Source of the DNA: Desulfamplus sp964425195
Lineage (GTDB): Bacteria > Desulfobacterota > Desulfobacteria > Desulfobacterales > Desulfobacteraceae
NCBI GenBank assembly: GCA_964425195.1
Contig: CAYRLG010000022.1
Coordinates: forward strand, 1 to 64,000
DNA length: 64,000 nt
Direction: 5' to 3'
The notes beneath the pieces were generated by a model. That model did no database searches. It saw nothing but the letters and a program-made list of their open reading frames with translations, and was not told where the DNA came from. Positions within the stretch are counted from its first letter, which is position 1, and each line of letters starts with the position of its first letter. The position numbers and the translations under genes were made by a program. Below, in pieces: positions 43,284-52,083 of this stretch.

Positions 43284-45092
43284 ATGACAAATTTAATTTT
43301 CAATATACCAAATAGACGGAACAGAGAGCGTTATAAAGCTCTTTTTAAAATTATAGTAGAGCACTGGCAAAAACTATTTTTTGCAATGCTTTGTATGATT
43401 GTTGTAGCAGGCTCAACCGCTGCTTCTGCATATCTTGTCAAACCTATGCTTGATGATATCTTTGTCAACAAAGATAGAGCTGGACTTCTTTTTATTCCAA
43501 TTGCTGCAATAGTTGTCTTTCTTTTAAAAGGGCTTGCAACTTATGGTCAACATTACTGTATGAGCTATGTTGGAGAACAGGTTATCAAATCATTTAGAAA
43601 TGCACTTTATGAAAGGATTATTGATCTTCCTATTGCCTATTTTCATCAAGAAAAGACAGGTACTTTAATGTCAAGAATCACCAATGATGTTAATATTGTT
43701 AAGGGCATGGTCTCAAGTGCTGTAACAAGCCTCTTACGAGACTTTTTTACTGTAATTGGCCTGACATGCGTAATTTTTTATATGGATTGGAGACTTGCAG
43801 CATGGGCATTTTTGGTTCTTCCAGTGGCGTTCTATCCAATTGTCGCTTTTGGCAGACGTGTACGCCGTTTTAGCACAGGATGTCAAGAGGCAATGGCTGA
43901 TCTTAATGTCTTTTTGCACGAAACTTTTTCAGGTGCCAAAGTTGTGAAGATATTTACAATGGAGACTTATGAAAAGCAACGATTTAAAGATAAAACTGAA
44001 AAGCTATTTAGGCTTGAGATTAAATCTGTTGTTGCAAAATCACTCTCTTCGCCTGTAATGGAGTTTTTAGGAGGAGTTGGAATTGCATTTATAATCTGGT
44101 TTGGAGGCTCAAGAGTTATCGCTGGCTCTTCAACTACTGGAACTTTTTTCTCTTTTCTCACGGCAGTGATGATGCTCTATGATCCTGTGAAAAAACTTAC
44201 TAACCTTAATAACACAATTCAAGAAGGGCTTGCTGCTGTAACCCGTATTTATGATATACTCGAGCAAAATATTGAAGTTGACCACTCTAAAATGGTTCAA
44301 TCTTTAGACGAGTCAAAGTTTGATCAAAGTATAACAAAGATAGAGTTTGATAATGTCTATTTTAAATATAGCAATGATAAAGATAGTGTATGGATACTGA
44401 GTGATATTAACCTAAGTGTTAAAGCAGGAGAGGTTGTGGCACTTGTTGGAATGAGTGGAGGTGGAAAAACTTCTCTTGTCAATCTGATTCCAAGATTCTA
44501 CGATGTTACAGAAGGGAATATTACTGTTGGAGGTAAGGATATCAGAGACATTCCGCTATCGCTTCTCAGAAGCAAAATCTCTATTGTAACCCAAGAGCCG
44601 ATTCTCTTTAACGAGAGTGTCAGAGATAATATCCGTTATGGTCGTCTTGATGCCTCTGAGCATGAGATTGAACAGGCTGCAAAATCAGCTTTTGCTCACG
44701 ATTTTATAACAGCTTTCCCAAAAGGATATGATACAATAATAGGTGAGCTTGGAAACCGTCTCTCTGGCGGTGAACGACAAAGAATCTGCATTGCAAGGGC
44801 ATTGATAAAAGATGCTCCAATCTTGATTCTTGATGAGGCAACTTCAGCACTTGATATTGAGGCTGAACAGGTAGTTCAAAAAGCTCTTGCCAATCTGATG
44901 AAAGGAAGAACAACTTTTGTAATTGCCCATAGATTATCTACAATAGCCCATGCAGATAGAATTATAGTTATTAGTAATGGTAAAATAGTCGAGACTGGTA
45001 ACCATAAGGAGTTAATGCAGATAGGCGGTGACTATTTTAAGATGCAGAATATGCAGACAACGCAAATACAGAATCAACCCGTTAAGGTATGA
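43284..45092 (+). CDS. msbA: Lipid A export ATP-binding/permease protein MsbA
   Basis: ABC exporter half-transporter that flips lipid A-core across the inner membrane. Six membrane helices occupy residues about 20-320. The nucleotide-binding domain has Walker A GMSGGGKTS at about 389-397, the signature LSGGERQR at about 493-500, and Walker B ILILDEATSALD at about 511-522. The 602-aa length is normal. It is divergent from waaA, and a Trm112 gene follows as in the E. coli msbA-lpxK-ycaR region, but lpxK is missing. Confidence 0.95.
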   Translation: MTNLIFNIPNRRNRERYKALFKIIVEHWQKLFFAMLCMIVVAGSTAASAYLVKPMLDDIFVNKDRAGLLFIPIAAIVVFLLKGLATYGQHYCMSYVGEQVIKSFRNALYERIIDLPIAYFHQEKTGTLMSRITNDVNIVKGMVSSAVTSLLRDFFTVIGLTCVIFYMDWRLAAWAFLVLPVAFYPIVAFGRRVRRFSTGCQEAMADLNVFLHETFSGAKVVKIFTMETYEKQRFKDKTEKLFRLEIKSVVAKSLSSPVMEFLGGVGIAFIIWFGGSRVIAGSSTTGTFFSFLTAVMMLYDPVKKLTNLNNTIQEGLAAVTRIYDILEQNIEVDHSKMVQSLDESKFDQSITKIEFDNVYFKYSNDKDSVWILSDINLSVKAGEVVALVGMSGGGKTSLVNLIPRFYDVTEGNITVGGKDIRDIPLSLLRSKISIVTQEPILFNESVRDNIRYGRLDASEHEIEQAAKSAFAHDFITAFPKGYDTIIGELGNRLSGGERQRICIARALIKDAPILILDEATSALDIEAEQVVQKALANLMKGRTTFVIAHRLSTIAHADRIIVISNGKIVETGNHKELMQIGGDYFKMQNMQTTQIQNQPVKV

Positions 45093-45139
45093 TCTCTAAA
45101 TATTAAAAGCAGATAAACTGCCACTATAGGAGGACTATT

Positions 45140-45313
45140 ATGACAATTTCCCAACAACTTCTTGATATTTTAGTCTGCCCCAAATGCAAAGGGGATATAT
45201 ATTTAACTGAAGGTAAAGATGGGCTTGTATGTGAAGCGTGCTCTCTTGTCTATGAGATACGAGACGATATTCCAATAATGCTTATTGAAGAGGCGACACC
45301 TTTAAAAAAATAA
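45140..45313 (+). CDS. Trm112 / YcaR family zinc protein
   Basis: A 57-aa protein too small for a 60-residue cut-off. It starts MTISQQLLDILVCPKCKG and has two cysteine pairs (C13, C16 and C31, C34) with the closing IRDDIPIMLIEEA of the Trm112-like family. An AGGAGG ribosome site lies 7 bases upstream. YcaR homologues accompany lipid A genes in many proteobacteria; Trm112 proteins elsewhere activate methyltransferases. The bacterial role is not defined. Confidence 0.93.
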   Translation: MTISQQLLDILVCPKCKGDIYLTEGKDGLVCEACSLVYEIRDDIPIMLIEEATPLKK

Positions 45314-45378
45314 GTAACCTTATAACGAAACTCAGATGTAAGAAAAACAGAAATTGAAGAGGTAAAATTTTTATAAAA

Positions 45379-45954
45379 ATGAGTATTCCAAAAGAGCCAG
45401 ACCCCGCAAAATTAGTTATCAGCCTTTTTATGAACAGTAAGGATATTTTTAAATCCGCTCTGATTGAGCTTGAAGCTCTTTTTGGCAATGTAGATATGGT
45501 AAGCAGTTGGTTTAACTTTGACTTCACTGACTACTATTATGCTGAAATGGGTTCCCCTCTATTTCGTAAAGTTGTTGTATTTAAAGAGCTTATTCATCAA
45601 AGTGACTTAGCGAATATAAAAGAGAAGACAAATCTGTTAGAAACAAGATGGGCAACTTACAATGGAACAGACGACACTCTAAACGATAGAACTTTATCAC
45701 TTAAAAGAGCACTAAATATCGATCCTGGTTATCTTCTGCTTTCAAGATTTATCCTTGCAACTGGCAAAGATTATTCACACAGAATATATATTGGCAGAGG
45801 AATTTACGCTGATCTAACATTGATGTATAAAAAAGGTGGCTTTAAGCCTCTTGAGTGGACATATCCTGATTATGCATCATTAGAAATGTGTAGTTTTCTT
45901 GAACAGGTGAGGACACAATATGCAAATGATTTAAGATGGTTAAGGAAATACTAA
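45379..45954 (+). CDS. DUF4416 family protein
   Basis: A 191-aa protein of a conserved family without known function, common in Deltaproteobacteria and often beside yicC. Visible features are the opening IPKEPDPAKLVISLFM, FDFTDYYYAEMGSPL, and RAL NIDPGYLL then SRFILATGKDYSHRI. It has no signal peptide or membrane helix. Its stop overlaps the yicC start as TAATG, so the two are translationally coupled and probably act together. Confidence 0.85.
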   Translation: MSIPKEPDPAKLVISLFMNSKDIFKSALIELEALFGNVDMVSSWFNFDFTDYYYAEMGSPLFRKVVVFKELIHQSDLANIKEKTNLLETRWATYNGTDDTLNDRTLSLKRALNIDPGYLLLSRFILATGKDYSHRIYIGRGIYADLTLMYKKGGFKPLEWTYPDYASLEMCSFLEQVRTQYANDLRWLRKY

Positions 45955-46895
45955 TGATAAAAAGTATGACTGCCTATGCAGAGGCATCACACTCTAAGGA
46001 ATCAATCAGGTGTGATGTAGAGATACGTTCATATAATAGCAAAAATTTAGACATTGCCCTCTATCTGCCAAGAGCTTTTAGCAGATGCGAAGATGGGATC
46101 AAGAAACTTATTGCAGCAAAGCTCTCACGCGGAAGGATTGAGATTCGTGTCGTAATTGAAGATCAATCTGACGAGTCAATACAGTTTCAAGTTGATATGC
46201 CAAGAGTACAGGCATATTACAAAGCACTTATAGAGTTAAAAGAGAGATTAGATACCCTCTCTATTGATTCAAGCTCCCCAATTAATTCCGTTATTACAAT
46301 AGCACAGCTACTTGATGGAAAAGAGATGATTAAACCATCTGAGAACTGTGATGGCAATGCTCTTTTAATTTGGGAGGTTGTCTCAAAAGCTGTGAATAGT
46401 GCTTTGGATAGCCTTGAAAGTATGCGTGCAAGCGAAGGAGGAAATCTTGCCAAAGACCTTTTAGAGAGAATAACTTATATTCAAGGTTCTTTGCTTAAAA
46501 TTGAGTCAGAGGCAGCCTTAATGCCCCAAATATACAGAGATCGTTTGATGGAAAGAGTTGCTGCCCTTATGAACACAAATGCTGTAAATAGTGATATCAA
46601 AAATATTGAATCTCTTATTGATCCTGTAAGGATTGCTCAGGAGGCAGCAATTTTAGCAGACAAGAGCGATATTTCAGAGGAGATTGTTAGAGTTAGAAGC
46701 CATGTAGCCCTTTTTCGTGATATAATAGCTTCGCCTGAACCAGGAGGAAGAAAACTTAACTTTTTAATTCAGGAGCTTAACAGAGAGTTTAATACAATGG
46801 GATCAAAGTCTGGCAGAGCTGAGCTATCTCACATAATTGTTGATCTTAAATCTGAGCTTGAAAAGATTAGAGAACAGATCCAAAATATTGAATAG
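45954..46895 (+). CDS. YicC/YloC family endoribonuclease-like protein
   Basis: Member of the YicC family, recently linked to RNA cleavage and sRNA turnover. It starts MIKSMTAYAEAS, and has the N-terminal LSRGRIEIRVV block and the C-terminal GRKLNFLIQELNREFNTMGSKS signature. The start at 45954 gives 313 aa and overlaps the previous stop by one base with AAGGA 8 bases before. The frame is open 6 codons more upstream. The yicC-remA-gmk order is conserved widely. Confidence 0.93.
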   Translation: MIKSMTAYAEASHSKESIRCDVEIRSYNSKNLDIALYLPRAFSRCEDGIKKLIAAKLSRGRIEIRVVIEDQSDESIQFQVDMPRVQAYYKALIELKERLDTLSIDSSSPINSVITIAQLLDGKEMIKPSENCDGNALLIWEVVSKAVNSALDSLESMRASEGGNLAKDLLERITYIQGSLLKIESEAALMPQIYRDRLMERVAALMNTNAVNSDIKNIESLIDPVRIAQEAAILADKSDISEEIVRVRSHVALFRDIIASPEPGGRKLNFLIQELNREFNTMGSKSGRAELSHIIVDLKSELEKIREQIQNIE

Positions 46896-47011
46896 CTACC
46901 TCGCAAGAGCCTTACAGTTCGGTTCTTACTCTAATATAAAATATTACAAATTATTTATAACAGGGATTAAAAAAACAACAGATGAGTTTTAGAAAACAGG
47001 TTAAATTACTT

Positions 47012-47281
47012 ATGGAACAGGAACTTCTTAATATCGGTTTTGGAAATACTGTGGTTGCAGATAAAGTTGTGACCATATTAACCCCAAATACATCTCCCAT
47101 GAAAAGACTAAAAGATGAGGCAAAAGAGGATAAGCGTCTAATTGACGCTACCCATGGACGTAAAACACGTTCAATAATCGTGACAGAGAGCAATCACATT
47201 ATCCTCTCTGCAATTCAAGCAGAGACAATTTCTCAAAGATTTATAGCACTTAAAAAAAATGAAACTGAAGAGATAGTTTGA
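47012..47281 (+). CDS. RemA-like DUF370 regulator
   Basis: Small DNA-binding regulator of the RemA (DUF370) family. In Bacillus RemA controls matrix genes; the role in proteobacteria is unknown. The diagnostic segments are LLNIGFGNTVVADKVV near the N-terminus and DATHGRKTRSIIVTESNHIILSA. The start at 47012 gives 89 aa, the usual size; a frame opening 10 codons earlier would add residues with no similarity. It lies 12 bases before gmk. Confidence 0.9.
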   Translation: MEQELLNIGFGNTVVADKVVTILTPNTSPMKRLKDEAKEDKRLIDATHGRKTRSIIVTESNHIILSAIQAETISQRFIALKKNETEEIV

Positions 47282-47293
47282 GGATTCTACATT

Positions 47294-47869
47294 ATGGTGC
47301 AACAAAAGGTAGAACAAAATAAAAAAGGTAAAATTTTTGTTGTCTCAGCCCCTTCTGGAGCTGGGAAAACTACATTATGTACAAAAATAGTTGCTAAGTT
47401 CCCAGAACTTGCATATTCCGTTTCCCATACTACTCGATTACCAAGAGCAGGTGAAAAAGAGGGTGTTGATTACTTTTTCATAACTGTAGAAAAGTTTAAG
47501 GAGATGATAGAGCAAAATCTCTTGGCAGAGTGGGCAGAGGTTCATGGGAACTTTTACGGTACATCTCTTAAATTTATAGAAGATAAAATCTCTGAAGGTA
47601 AAAGTCTGCTCCTTGACATTGATGTTCAGGGTGCAAAACAATTTAAAAGAGCATTTCCTGAAGCTATTACTATCTTTATCATGCCTCCATCAATTGAAGT
47701 TCTTGATCAGAGGCTTAAAAGAAGAGCAACAGATTCTGAGGATGTTATCGCAAAACGTCTTGCAAATGCAAAGATAGAGCTTGAGCAGCGATTCTTTTAT
47801 GATAATATAGTTGTTAATGACGATCTCGATAGTGCAGTAGAAAAGATGGTTAATATTATCTCTTTTTAG
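47294..47869 (+). CDS. gmk: Guanylate kinase
   Basis: Phosphorylates GMP to GDP. The P-loop SAPSGAGKTT lies at about residues 14-23, followed by SVSHTTRLPRAGEKEGVDYFF, the GMP-binding segment, and LLLDIDVQGAKQFK. The 191-aa length is slightly shorter at the C-terminus than the 205-aa norm. rpoZ, which often comes next, is not here. Confidence 0.95.
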   Translation: MVQQKVEQNKKGKIFVVSAPSGAGKTTLCTKIVAKFPELAYSVSHTTRLPRAGEKEGVDYFFITVEKFKEMIEQNLLAEWAEVHGNFYGTSLKFIEDKISEGKSLLLDIDVQGAKQFKRAFPEAITIFIMPPSIEVLDQRLKRRATDSEDVIAKRLANAKIELEQRFFYDNIVVNDDLDSAVEKMVNIISF

Positions 47870-47962
47870 TATTTTTTACTCCTCATAACAGTTATAAGAG
47901 ATTATAAGCAAAATAACTCAATCTATAATGATCTAATAATTTTAAGATGTAAGGCGTAAACC

Positions 47963-49210
47963 ATGACACCTGATGACAAAAAAAATTTACTATCAATTAT
48001 CTCTCGTCTTTTGGTGTGGTCTATTTTATTCTCAATACTGTATATTTTGAGATCATTTTTTCTACTTATTTTCCTAACTTTTGTATTTGCCTACATCCAA
48101 GTTAGTATTGTCAGCTATATAAAAAGATGGAGATGGTTAATTAATAGAAAGCTGCGTGTTATTATAACTGGAGTTGCTCTTCTGTGCTTTTTTATATCTG
48201 TAATGCTATTTCTTATTCCAAGCGTAAAAAAGCAGACAGAAGTATTTATAAGCCAGTTTGGCAGTTACATAAACCGTGTTGATCAAGAGGTTTTACGATT
48301 AAGCCATCAATACCCATCTATAAACAGGATAATTATTCAATTAGAGCTTATAAGTATAAATGATATCTCACTCCCCAATGGTTCTGTCGATAAGTCCAAC
48401 GGTATAAAAACACCAAAATCAGAAGCTGACAAAGAGCTAAAATTTGAAACGGCAAACCACCAAATATTTGATAGTAATTCTAATATTGATACCCCTAAAT
48501 ACTCACCTGTAATAAATCTTTTCCAAAAAGTTATCGGTATTGATAATGAGGCAACTGGAATTGGCAGTTTAAACCAAATACTTGAAAAATTCCGTAATAT
48601 CAGTGGGAAAATTGCATCTGTTGGTTCTGCATTTCTTCTCTCTCTGCTCTTCTCGTTTCTTATTGTTTTTGATCTTCCCAATCTTGCACGTTTGGTTAAA
48701 GAACTTGAGCATACAAAGCTAAATTTCTTTTACACAGAAGTTGCAGAAAATATAAAAGACTTTGGAGAGGTACTTGGCAAGGCTTTAGAAGCACAGCTTT
48801 CTATTGCAATTGTGAATAGTATATTAACTGCCCTTGGTTTATATATTCTTGGGATTGGCAAATATATTGCTTTTTTGTCAGTTATTGTCTTTTTTTGCAG
48901 TTTTATCCCTATTGTTGGAGTCTTTATAAGCTCTGTTCCAATATGCCTTATAGCACTCCAAAAATCTGGTCTTAATACCATGATTGTAGCTATTATTCTG
49001 ATTATCATTATTCATCTTATAGAAGGATATATTTTAAATCCGAGAATTTACGGCTCATACATGAGGATAAATCCTGTTCTTGTGCTAATTATTCTCACCA
49101 TTGGAGGTAAGCTGTTTCATATCTGGGGACTTGTGCTTGGCGTGCCTGTATGTACATATATTTTTGCCCACGCAATAAGAAAAAAGGAACGATTACAACA
49201 TGACCTATGA
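47963..49210 (+). CDS. AI-2E family transporter (PerM/TqsA family)
   Basis: Polytopic membrane protein of the AI-2 exporter superfamily. Hydrophobic helices occupy about 18-45 and 65-85, then a soluble loop, then five or more helices from about 215 to 410. C-terminal motifs IIIIHLIEGYILNPRIYGSYM and HIWGLVLGVPVCTYIF are typical. A strongly polar Asn/Ser/Lys insertion (about 136-182) enlarges the loop, so the protein is 415 aa against about 350. Substrate unknown. It overlaps the rlmB start by 11 bases. Confidence 0.85.
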   Translation: MTPDDKKNLLSIISRLLVWSILFSILYILRSFFLLIFLTFVFAYIQVSIVSYIKRWRWLINRKLRVIITGVALLCFFISVMLFLIPSVKKQTEVFISQFGSYINRVDQEVLRLSHQYPSINRIIIQLELISINDISLPNGSVDKSNGIKTPKSEADKELKFETANHQIFDSNSNIDTPKYSPVINLFQKVIGIDNEATGIGSLNQILEKFRNISGKIASVGSAFLLSLLFSFLIVFDLPNLARLVKELEHTKLNFFYTEVAENIKDFGEVLGKALEAQLSIAIVNSILTALGLYILGIGKYIAFLSVIVFFCSFIPIVGVFISSVPICLIALQKSGLNTMIVAIILIIIIHLIEGYILNPRIYGSYMRINPVLVLIILTIGGKLFHIWGLVLGVPVCTYIFAHAIRKKERLQHDL

Positions 49211-50099
49211 AATTCTATGTGGCATCCACTCTGTTTCAGAGGCACTAAAAGCAAAAAAACGAGTTTTTTCAAAAATATACATATCAAAAGATCGCAATCT
49301 CACACGACTTAACGACATTATTGAACTTGCTGAGGCAAACAATCGCAAACCCCATATAAACCAACTAAACAAAATAGATATTGAATTTGTATCTGCTAAT
49401 CACCTTGATCATATAAGTAATGGAGTAAAGCATCAAGGAGTCACGGCAAAAGTTTCCCCCTTTCCTCTAAAAAAAGCTGAAGATGAGTTTAAAAATTGGG
49501 ATAATTTATCGTATTCTACCAATTTAGTATCATTTAAAGATAGTAAAAAAAACTCCGAAGAGAAAAGAGTTGAAAACAGAAAAAAATTTATTGTGGTACT
49601 TGAAAGTATTGAAGATACGCACAATCTTGGCGCAATAATTAGAACCGCAATCTGTGCTGGAGTAGATCATATTATAATACCCAAAGATAGAGCTGTCCAA
49701 CCATCTCCTGCTGTATCTCGAGTATCTGCTGGTGCTATGGAACATGCGGACATCCATATTGTTACTAATGTATCAACCTATCTTAAAAATCTTAAAAAAA
49801 AGGGTTTTTGGATTGCAGGATTAGATGCAGATGGGGATACCTCACTTTTTAGTGCCGATCTAACAGATAATATTGCACTTGTTGTAGGAGGAGAGCATCA
49901 AGGAATACGTCCTATTGTGAAAAAAGAGTGTGATTTTCTCTTATCAATTCCTATTGCCAACCTATTTACATCTAAAAAGTCGTCGAAACAAACTATATCC
50001 ACTTTTAATTCAAAGGAAGAAGTTACAGGTATAACCTCTCTAAATGCTTCGGTTGCTTGTAGTATTGCTATGTATGAGGTCTTAAGGCAAAGAAGATAG
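49200..50099 (+). CDS. 23S rRNA 2'-O-ribose methyltransferase, RlmB/TrmH family
   Basis: SPOUT-fold RNA methyltransferase, close to RlmB, which methylates G2251 of 23S rRNA. Motif 1 (VVLESIEDTHNLGAIIRTA, about 132-150), motif 2 (ALVVGGEHQGIRPIV) and motif 3 (SLNASVACSIAMYEVLR) are present. Two polar insertions break the usual layout: about 96-128 between the substrate-binding and catalytic domains, and about 253-278 between SIP and SLNASVA, a stretch that is normally about 6 residues and forms the SAM-binding knot. The fold may tolerate this as an extruded loop. Confidence 0.88.
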   Translation: MTYEILCGIHSVSEALKAKKRVFSKIYISKDRNLTRLNDIIELAEANNRKPHINQLNKIDIEFVSANHLDHISNGVKHQGVTAKVSPFPLKKAEDEFKNWDNLSYSTNLVSFKDSKKNSEEKRVENRKKFIVVLESIEDTHNLGAIIRTAICAGVDHIIIPKDRAVQPSPAVSRVSAGAMEHADIHIVTNVSTYLKNLKKKGFWIAGLDADGDTSLFSADLTDNIALVVGGEHQGIRPIVKKECDFLLSIPIANLFTSKKSSKQTISTFNSKEEVTGITSLNASVACSIAMYEVLRQRR

Positions 50100-50172
50100 A
50101 AAATTTTAATTCTTAAGTCAAAGTATCTAAACTCAGTTTAAAATATCAAATAGTAACGGGAGAGAAGAGAAT

Positions 50173-51069
50173 ATGGTTAAAGTATCTATGGCTCTTATTT
50201 TTTATATTGTATTTGGTATTGTATCTGAACTCTATATTAAAAATGCCGATAATATTATTGATCTGTTTTTTAATAGTGCTTTAGCATCACAAAGAGCTGT
50301 TAGCAATAAGTTAGGTATGACTTTTATCTATATTCCAGCGGGTAAATTTCTTATGGGAAGTCCTAAAAACGAGATGGGTAGAGATTGGAATGAAAAACTA
50401 CACAATGTAACCATATCAAAAAGTTTTTATATGCAAGAGACAGAAGTAACTCAAGGACAATGGAAAAAGCTTGTTGGTTTTAATCCATCATCATTTAGCG
50501 ATTGCGGAGAAAATTGCCCAGTTGATACTATATCATGGGAGCAGTGTATTGAGTTTATACGGGTTCTAAATAAGTGGGAAGGTACAACTAAATATAGGCT
50601 TCCAACTGAGGCAGAGTGGGAATATGTATGTCGTGCTGGTAGCACAACAGCTTTTGCTAATGGAGATATCAATCAAGAGTTCTGTGCCCCAATTGATCCT
50701 ATTCTTGATGAGATAGCTTGGTACTGCGGAAACTCCGGATATAAAAATCCGCCAGATGTTCTAAGACCTCACCCGGTTAAGACAAAAAAACCAAATTTAT
50801 GGGGCATTTATGATATGCACGGAAACGTTCAAGAGTGGTGTATGGACTCATGTGGATGGAAAAGTAGCTGGTTTGGAAGAACAGGTGTAGTTACTTCAAC
50901 ATATAAGGACAACATCGTTGATCCAATTTCAAAAGAGGGAGACCACAGAATTTTCAGAGGTGGGGGGTGGCATCAACCTCCAAGACACTGTAGAAGTGCA
51001 AAACGAAGTTTTTACAAACCCCAAGCAAAACGTAATAGCCTTGGATTTAGGCTTGTAAGGGAGCTTTGA
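50173..51069 (+). CDS. SUMF1 / formylglycine-generating-enzyme-fold protein
   Basis: Protein of the FGE-sulfatase (SUMF1) fold, 298 aa, with a hydrophobic N-terminus (about 3-18) that suggests export or anchoring. It opens GMTFIYIPAGKFLMGSP, then ETEVTQGQW, RLPTEAEWEYVCRAG, GIYDMHGNVQEWC and ends SLGFRLVREL. In true formylglycine-generating enzymes two cysteines lie in the GGSYxCxxxxC loop. Here the loop is G263-G-G-W-H-Q268-P-P-R-H-C273, so the first cysteine is replaced by Gln. Sulfatase activation is therefore unlikely; such proteins often bind ligands or modify other substrates. No sulfatase gene is near. Confidence 0.88.
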   Translation: MVKVSMALIFYIVFGIVSELYIKNADNIIDLFFNSALASQRAVSNKLGMTFIYIPAGKFLMGSPKNEMGRDWNEKLHNVTISKSFYMQETEVTQGQWKKLVGFNPSSFSDCGENCPVDTISWEQCIEFIRVLNKWEGTTKYRLPTEAEWEYVCRAGSTTAFANGDINQEFCAPIDPILDEIAWYCGNSGYKNPPDVLRPHPVKTKKPNLWGIYDMHGNVQEWCMDSCGWKSSWFGRTGVVTSTYKDNIVDPISKEGDHRIFRGGGWHQPPRHCRSAKRSFYKPQAKRNSLGFRLVREL

Positions 51070-51164
51070 GCAGTTTATGGGAGAACTTTGTTGATTGACA
51101 TTTAAATAAATCAGATATACAATCATCAAAGATTTTGTCAATAAAGTTTCAATCAATGTATTAA

Positions 51165-51190
51165 TAAAGTTGGACAAATGAGATTGATAA
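51165..51190 (+). promoter_or_regulatory. Sigma-28 (FliA) type promoter of the flagellin gene
   Basis: TAAAGTTG (51165-51172), a 10-base gap and ATTGATAA (51183-51190) resemble the flagellar sigma-28 consensus TAAAGTTT / GCCGATAA. A second partial copy, TAAAGTTT at 51142 with ATTAATAA ending at 51167, lies just upstream and overlaps it. Start would be near 51197. Confidence 0.6.
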
Positions 51191-51231
51191 AGCTACAAAA
51201 AAATTACCCTTTAGAGTAAAGGAGGTGCAAA

Positions 51232-51990
51232 ATGTCTTTTTCAATCAATACTAACACAGCAGGAGCAAGAGCATTAAACTCATTGAGCCGCTCTACATCT
51301 GAGATGAGCAGTTCAATTCAACGCTTCTCGACGGGTAACAGAATAAACAGTGCATCTGACGATGCATCTGGTATGATGATAGCAGATAGTCTTGGCAGTC
51401 AGGCTAAAAGTGCAGGACAGATGATTATGAATGCAAACAACAGTATCAGTGTTGCCCAGATTAAGGATGGTGCATTAGGAGAGGCAACTTCTATAATGCA
51501 GGGTATCCGTGAAAAAGTTGTTCAGGCATCATCTTCTGCATTGAGTTCCTCAGATAGAGGAGTGCTGCAACAAGATATCTCAAAATCTTTAGAGTCTCTT
51601 GGAAAATTATATGAAGGTGCTCAATTTAATGGACAACAGTTGCTATCTGACTCTCCTGGTTTATCCTCTCTATCTCAGATCGATCTCTCAAGTTTAGAGA
51701 GCAGTCAGGCTTCACTTGAAATGGTAGATCAAGCTATGGAACAGACATCAACGATGAGGTCAGAAACAGGCTCTATCCAAAATCAACTTACTTCCACTAT
51801 AAACAGCCTTGGTAATAGTATGCTAAACGGATATCAATCGGAATCTACTATAAAAGATGTTGATATTGCTCAAGAGTCTATGAATATGAAACAGATCGAA
51901 AACCTTAGAACTGCAGGAATTTTTGCTTTAGCTCAAGCAAATGCACAACCTAAAAATGTTATGTCTTTATTAGGTCAGATGGCTGCATAA
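51232..51990 (+). CDS. Flagellin
   Basis: Filament subunit of the bacterial flagellum. Residues 1-130 form the D0/D1 N-terminal part (SINTNTAGARALNSL, then RFSTGNRINSASDDASGM), and the C-terminal part (about 175-252) ends IFALAQANAQPKNVMSLL. Almost no variable D2/D3 region lies between, so the protein is 252 aa against 280-500 in most species, a minimal flagellin that should give a thin filament. It is preceded by AAAGGAGGTG and a sigma-28 promoter. No other flagellar genes are in the window. Confidence 0.95.
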   Translation: MSFSINTNTAGARALNSLSRSTSEMSSSIQRFSTGNRINSASDDASGMMIADSLGSQAKSAGQMIMNANNSISVAQIKDGALGEATSIMQGIREKVVQASSSALSSSDRGVLQQDISKSLESLGKLYEGAQFNGQQLLSDSPGLSSLSQIDLSSLESSQASLEMVDQAMEQTSTMRSETGSIQNQLTSTINSLGNSMLNGYQSESTIKDVDIAQESMNMKQIENLRTAGIFALAQANAQPKNVMSLLGQMAA

Positions 51991-52083
51991 TTTACGTTTG
52001 GTGATATTATTTTACATTTAATTGTATATTAAAACAGCTTTAATAAAAACAGATAGTGAATCGAAATTAATAATTGAGATAAA

